This document shows, one piece after another, positions 16,183 through 18,099 of a DNA stretch of 18,099 nucleotides. The notes beneath the pieces were generated by a model. It had not been told where the DNA came from and did no database searches. It was given only the letters and a program-made list of their open reading frames with translations. The translations under genes and the position numbers were made by a program. Position 1 is the first letter of the stretch; each line of letters starts with the position of its first letter. The stretch is from Spirochaetota bacterium (lineage in GTDB: Bacteria > Spirochaetota > UBA4802 > UB4802), in assembly GCA_029548025.1 (NCBI GenBank), contig JAKPOE010000043.1, forward strand, positions 1-18,099, written 5' to 3'.

Positions 16183-16810
16183 TAGAGGCACATCAAAAAA
16201 AATAATCACACGGTTAAAAAAAGAATATCCTGATGTTGCTCCGCCATTAAAATATATCAATATATACCAGCTCTGTATTGCTGTTGTTTTATCAGCACAG
16301 ACAACAGACAATCAGGTGAACAGGGTAACACCAATATTGTTCAAAAGGTATGGTGATTTTGCTGCTATGGCTTTTGCCGATGTCAATGAAGTTGAAAACA
16401 TAATAAAACCAACAGGATTTTATCATACCAAGGCAAAACATATTATTGCTTTGTCGCAACAGGTTATTGAAAAGTTTCATGGGAATCTGCCGGCAGATAG
16501 GGGCAAGCTCATGAGTTTGCCAGGTATAGGAAGAAAATCGGCTAATGTGATTTTAGCTATGGGATTTAACGTTCCAGCAATACCGGTGGATACACATGTA
16601 GCCAGAGTTGCTCTTAGGATTGGTTATTGCAGTTCAAAAAAAGTTTATGAAATTGAAACCATGTTAATGGAAAGCATTGATGAATCAGAATGGATTACTG
16701 CCCATTTTCTTTTTATTTACCATGGCAGGAATACTTGCATGGCAAGAAAACCTCAATGCAGCAATTGCCCCATTACTGTATGGTGTTCTTTTGAAAATAA
16801 AAATCTTTGA
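16175..16810 (+). CDS. nth: Endonuclease III (DNA glycosylase/AP lyase)
   Basis: 211 aa, as in E. coli Nth. It removes oxidised pyrimidines from DNA and cleaves the abasic site in base excision repair. The helix-hairpin-helix LPGIGRKSANV (115-125) carries the catalytic lysine K121, and D139 is in VDTHVARV (138-145). The C-terminal 4Fe-4S cluster has the exact C-x6-C-x2-C-x5-C pattern (C188, C195, C198, C204). It starts within the TPR gene (ATGATTGA overlap). Its last 38 bp overlap, tail to tail, the end of the following minus-strand gene, leaving no room for a terminator between them. Confidence 0.96.
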   Translation: MIDRGTSKKIITRLKKEYPDVAPPLKYINIYQLCIAVVLSAQTTDNQVNRVTPILFKRYGDFAAMAFADVNEVENIIKPTGFYHTKAKHIIALSQQVIEKFHGNLPADRGKLMSLPGIGRKSANVILAMGFNVPAIPVDTHVARVALRIGYCSSKKVYEIETMLMESIDESEWITAHFLFIYHGRNTCMARKPQCSNCPITVWCSFENKNL

Positions 16811-18092
16811 TTGCCCTTAATACTTTTGGATTATTATAGGGAAGATTGAGCTGTGATGAAAAATTTTTGCCGGTGATTTTTGTTATGGTGCTATATGCTG
16901 TTGATGACATAGTCTCATTGATATCGGTACAATGAGGCAATAAAAGTGGTATATAGATCATTTTGTTATGATGTTGCATAACATTCATTGCCCAGATTTT
17001 AAACGACATATTTCCCTTTTCAAATAAATCAATTATCTTTTGTTCCTTCCCATCGGCAAAACGTGCAGCAAGCTGTGCTAAATGTTGAGCCGATTGCAAT
17101 TTCTGGTTGTGAATTATGGAAGCATTATAAGCATAATCAATTATGGAATCAAAAGGGATATTTATTTCTTTTTGCAATAAATGCAATGCGATATCATCTG
17201 ACATTTCAATGGTATCGGTAAAAAGAAGTCTTAACCATTCATCATAGGTGAAGTCAAGGGGTATCCCTAAAAAGGTAAGATATGTAGAATATAGAGTAAA
17301 ATCTTTATAGTTCAGTGATGTTATTATTGATTCCTTAAGATTGTCTAATTTCCAATGTATTCCATATCGTAGCAATTTTATTGATATCTCGTTTTTTGTT
17401 TTTGGTTCTTCAGCTTGATAGTATAACATAATATATGTGCTCATAGCCCCTGTTATTAATAGTATTCCAGTAATTAATGATATAGCTGCTATTGAAAGTA
17501 TATGTAATTGAAAATATTCAAACAGTAAGACGGCTGTAATTGTTGCAACCTTTATTGTTTTGAAAATAATAAGCCCCCATCCGGCAATGATAGTATCGTA
17601 TACTGCTTTATCTAAAAAATAAAAGGCAATTGATGCTCCAATAAATATAGGAATGGCTAATGAAGGTTTTAATCTATAGCGTAACACAATAAAAAGAATT
17701 AATGAATAAAATACAATGTTGGTAAAGCGTCCATCTAAAATGCCAAAGTATCCTGCATATGGCCAGTTACTTTTATTTATAGTGTCAATTAAAGAATGAA
17801 GAGTGGATACAAAGTAAATAAATAAAAATGGAATAAGGCGAGTTTCAAAAAATAATAAAAAGTTTGCATAAGAACGATATCGTTTTTGGTATATGGTTTT
17901 GTACTGTTCAATATCAATTTGCGTGTAGTTGAATATACAAAAAAATGAAAATAAAAAAGAATATGAACGGACAATAATGTCAATACCATACCAGTCGAAG
18001 AATAATTTTGAATATATGTTATAGAGTAATAACAAAAATAGGATAATTAAAAAGATACTGAGCTTTCTAATCTGTTCTAATGTGATTATCAT
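16773..18092 (-). CDS. Multi-pass membrane protein with C-terminal soluble domain, unknown function
   Basis: 439 aa as drawn. About seven membrane helices occupy residues 11-226 (roughly 11-27, 40-57, 77-98, 125-138, 146-160, 183-200, 203-225). They are followed by a soluble, mainly helical C-terminal part (228-439) that could be HEAT-like or simply helical; no family motif is recognised. The ATG at 18092 has no visible Shine-Dalgarno because only 7 bases of upstream sequence remain. The reading frame stays open to the edge, so the true start may lie beyond it. Base composition and codon use look like the neighbours, so there is no sign of recent transfer. Confidence 0.75.
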   Translation of the reverse strand: MIITLEQIRKLSIFLIILFLLLLYNIYSKLFFDWYGIDIIVRSYSFLFSFFCIFNYTQIDIEQYKTIYQKRYRSYANFLLFFETRLIPFLFIYFVSTLHSLIDTINKSNWPYAGYFGILDGRFTNIVFYSLILFIVLRYRLKPSLAIPIFIGASIAFYFLDKAVYDTIIAGWGLIIFKTIKVATITAVLLFEYFQLHILSIAAISLITGILLITGAMSTYIMLYYQAEEPKTKNEISIKLLRYGIHWKLDNLKESIITSLNYKDFTLYSTYLTFLGIPLDFTYDEWLRLLFTDTIEMSDDIALHLLQKEINIPFDSIIDYAYNASIIHNQKLQSAQHLAQLAARFADGKEQKIIDLFEKGNMSFKIWAMNVMQHHNKMIYIPLLLPHCTDINETMSSTAYSTITKITGKNFSSQLNLPYNNPKVLRAIKDFYFQKNTIQ

Positions 18093-18099
18093 ACATTCA

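Noticed and set aside
1..18099. CRISPR array, tRNA/rRNA, insertion sequence, prophage or defence island
   Set aside because: No spaced direct repeats, no recognisable tRNA or rRNA segment, and no transposase, integrase or nuclease-type defence gene among the reading frames.

Overview
This window comes from an AT-rich (by eye roughly 35-40% GC) bacterial chromosome with Gram-negative features: lipoprotein signal peptides, a CsgG/FlgT-like lipoprotein and a membrane-bound electron-transfer protein of a kind common in anaerobes. The gene set (ADP-forming acyl-CoA synthetase, ETF:quinone-oxidoreductase-like protein, GH57 glucan enzyme, relaxed lipobox) would fit an anaerobic spirochaete-like or deltaproteobacterium-like organism. 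The sequence alone does not settle the taxonomy. No rRNA, tRNA, CRISPR array, transposase, integrase or phage gene was seen; this is ordinary chromosome.

Left part (1-6400). The 5' end of a short-chain dehydrogenase gene runs off the left edge on the minus strand. Divergent from it is a tight plus-strand set: a fused ADP-forming acyl-CoA synthetase, a site-2-protease-family intramembrane metalloprotease and a gamma-carbonic-anhydrase-like left-handed beta-helix protein. The last one keeps its zinc histidines but has lost the usual Asn/Gln active-site pair. A clear bidirectional hairpin terminator separates this set from a convergent minus-strand gene. That gene encodes a membrane-bound iron-sulfur protein with a b-cytochrome-like N-terminus, two 4Fe-4S motifs and two CCG domains, resembling ETF:(methyl)menaquinone oxidoreductase. 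Acyl-CoA synthesis and ETF-to-quinone electron transfer side by side suggest acyl-CoA (fatty or organic acid) metabolism.

Middle (6400-8230). Two single-gene plus-strand units each have a good sigma70-type promoter: a lipoprotein with FlgT_N/LPP20- and CsgG-like regions, ending in a strong hairpin terminator, and a 122-aa unrecognised soluble protein.

Minus-strand block (8227-14814). Reading leftwards it encodes an unrecognised 224-aa protein, a membrane-anchored PAS-GAF sensor histidine kinase, a stand-alone receiver, GlgC (ADP-glucose pyrophosphorylase) and a GH57 glucanotransferase/amylase. The receiver stop codon overlaps the glgC start codon (TAATG), so a two-component system is wired directly into a glycogen or alpha-glucan cassette. 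A 12-bp inverted repeat fills the glgC-GH57 gap.

Right part (14815-18099). A short divergent region with two AT-rich operator-like palindromes leads to an overlapping plus-strand trio: an RdgB-type nucleotide sanitising pyrophosphatase, a small TPR lipoprotein-like protein and endonuclease III. The trio runs tail-to-tail into a minus-strand gene for a multi-pass membrane protein of unknown function; the two genes overlap by 38 bp. That gene's 5' end lies at the right edge and may extend beyond it.
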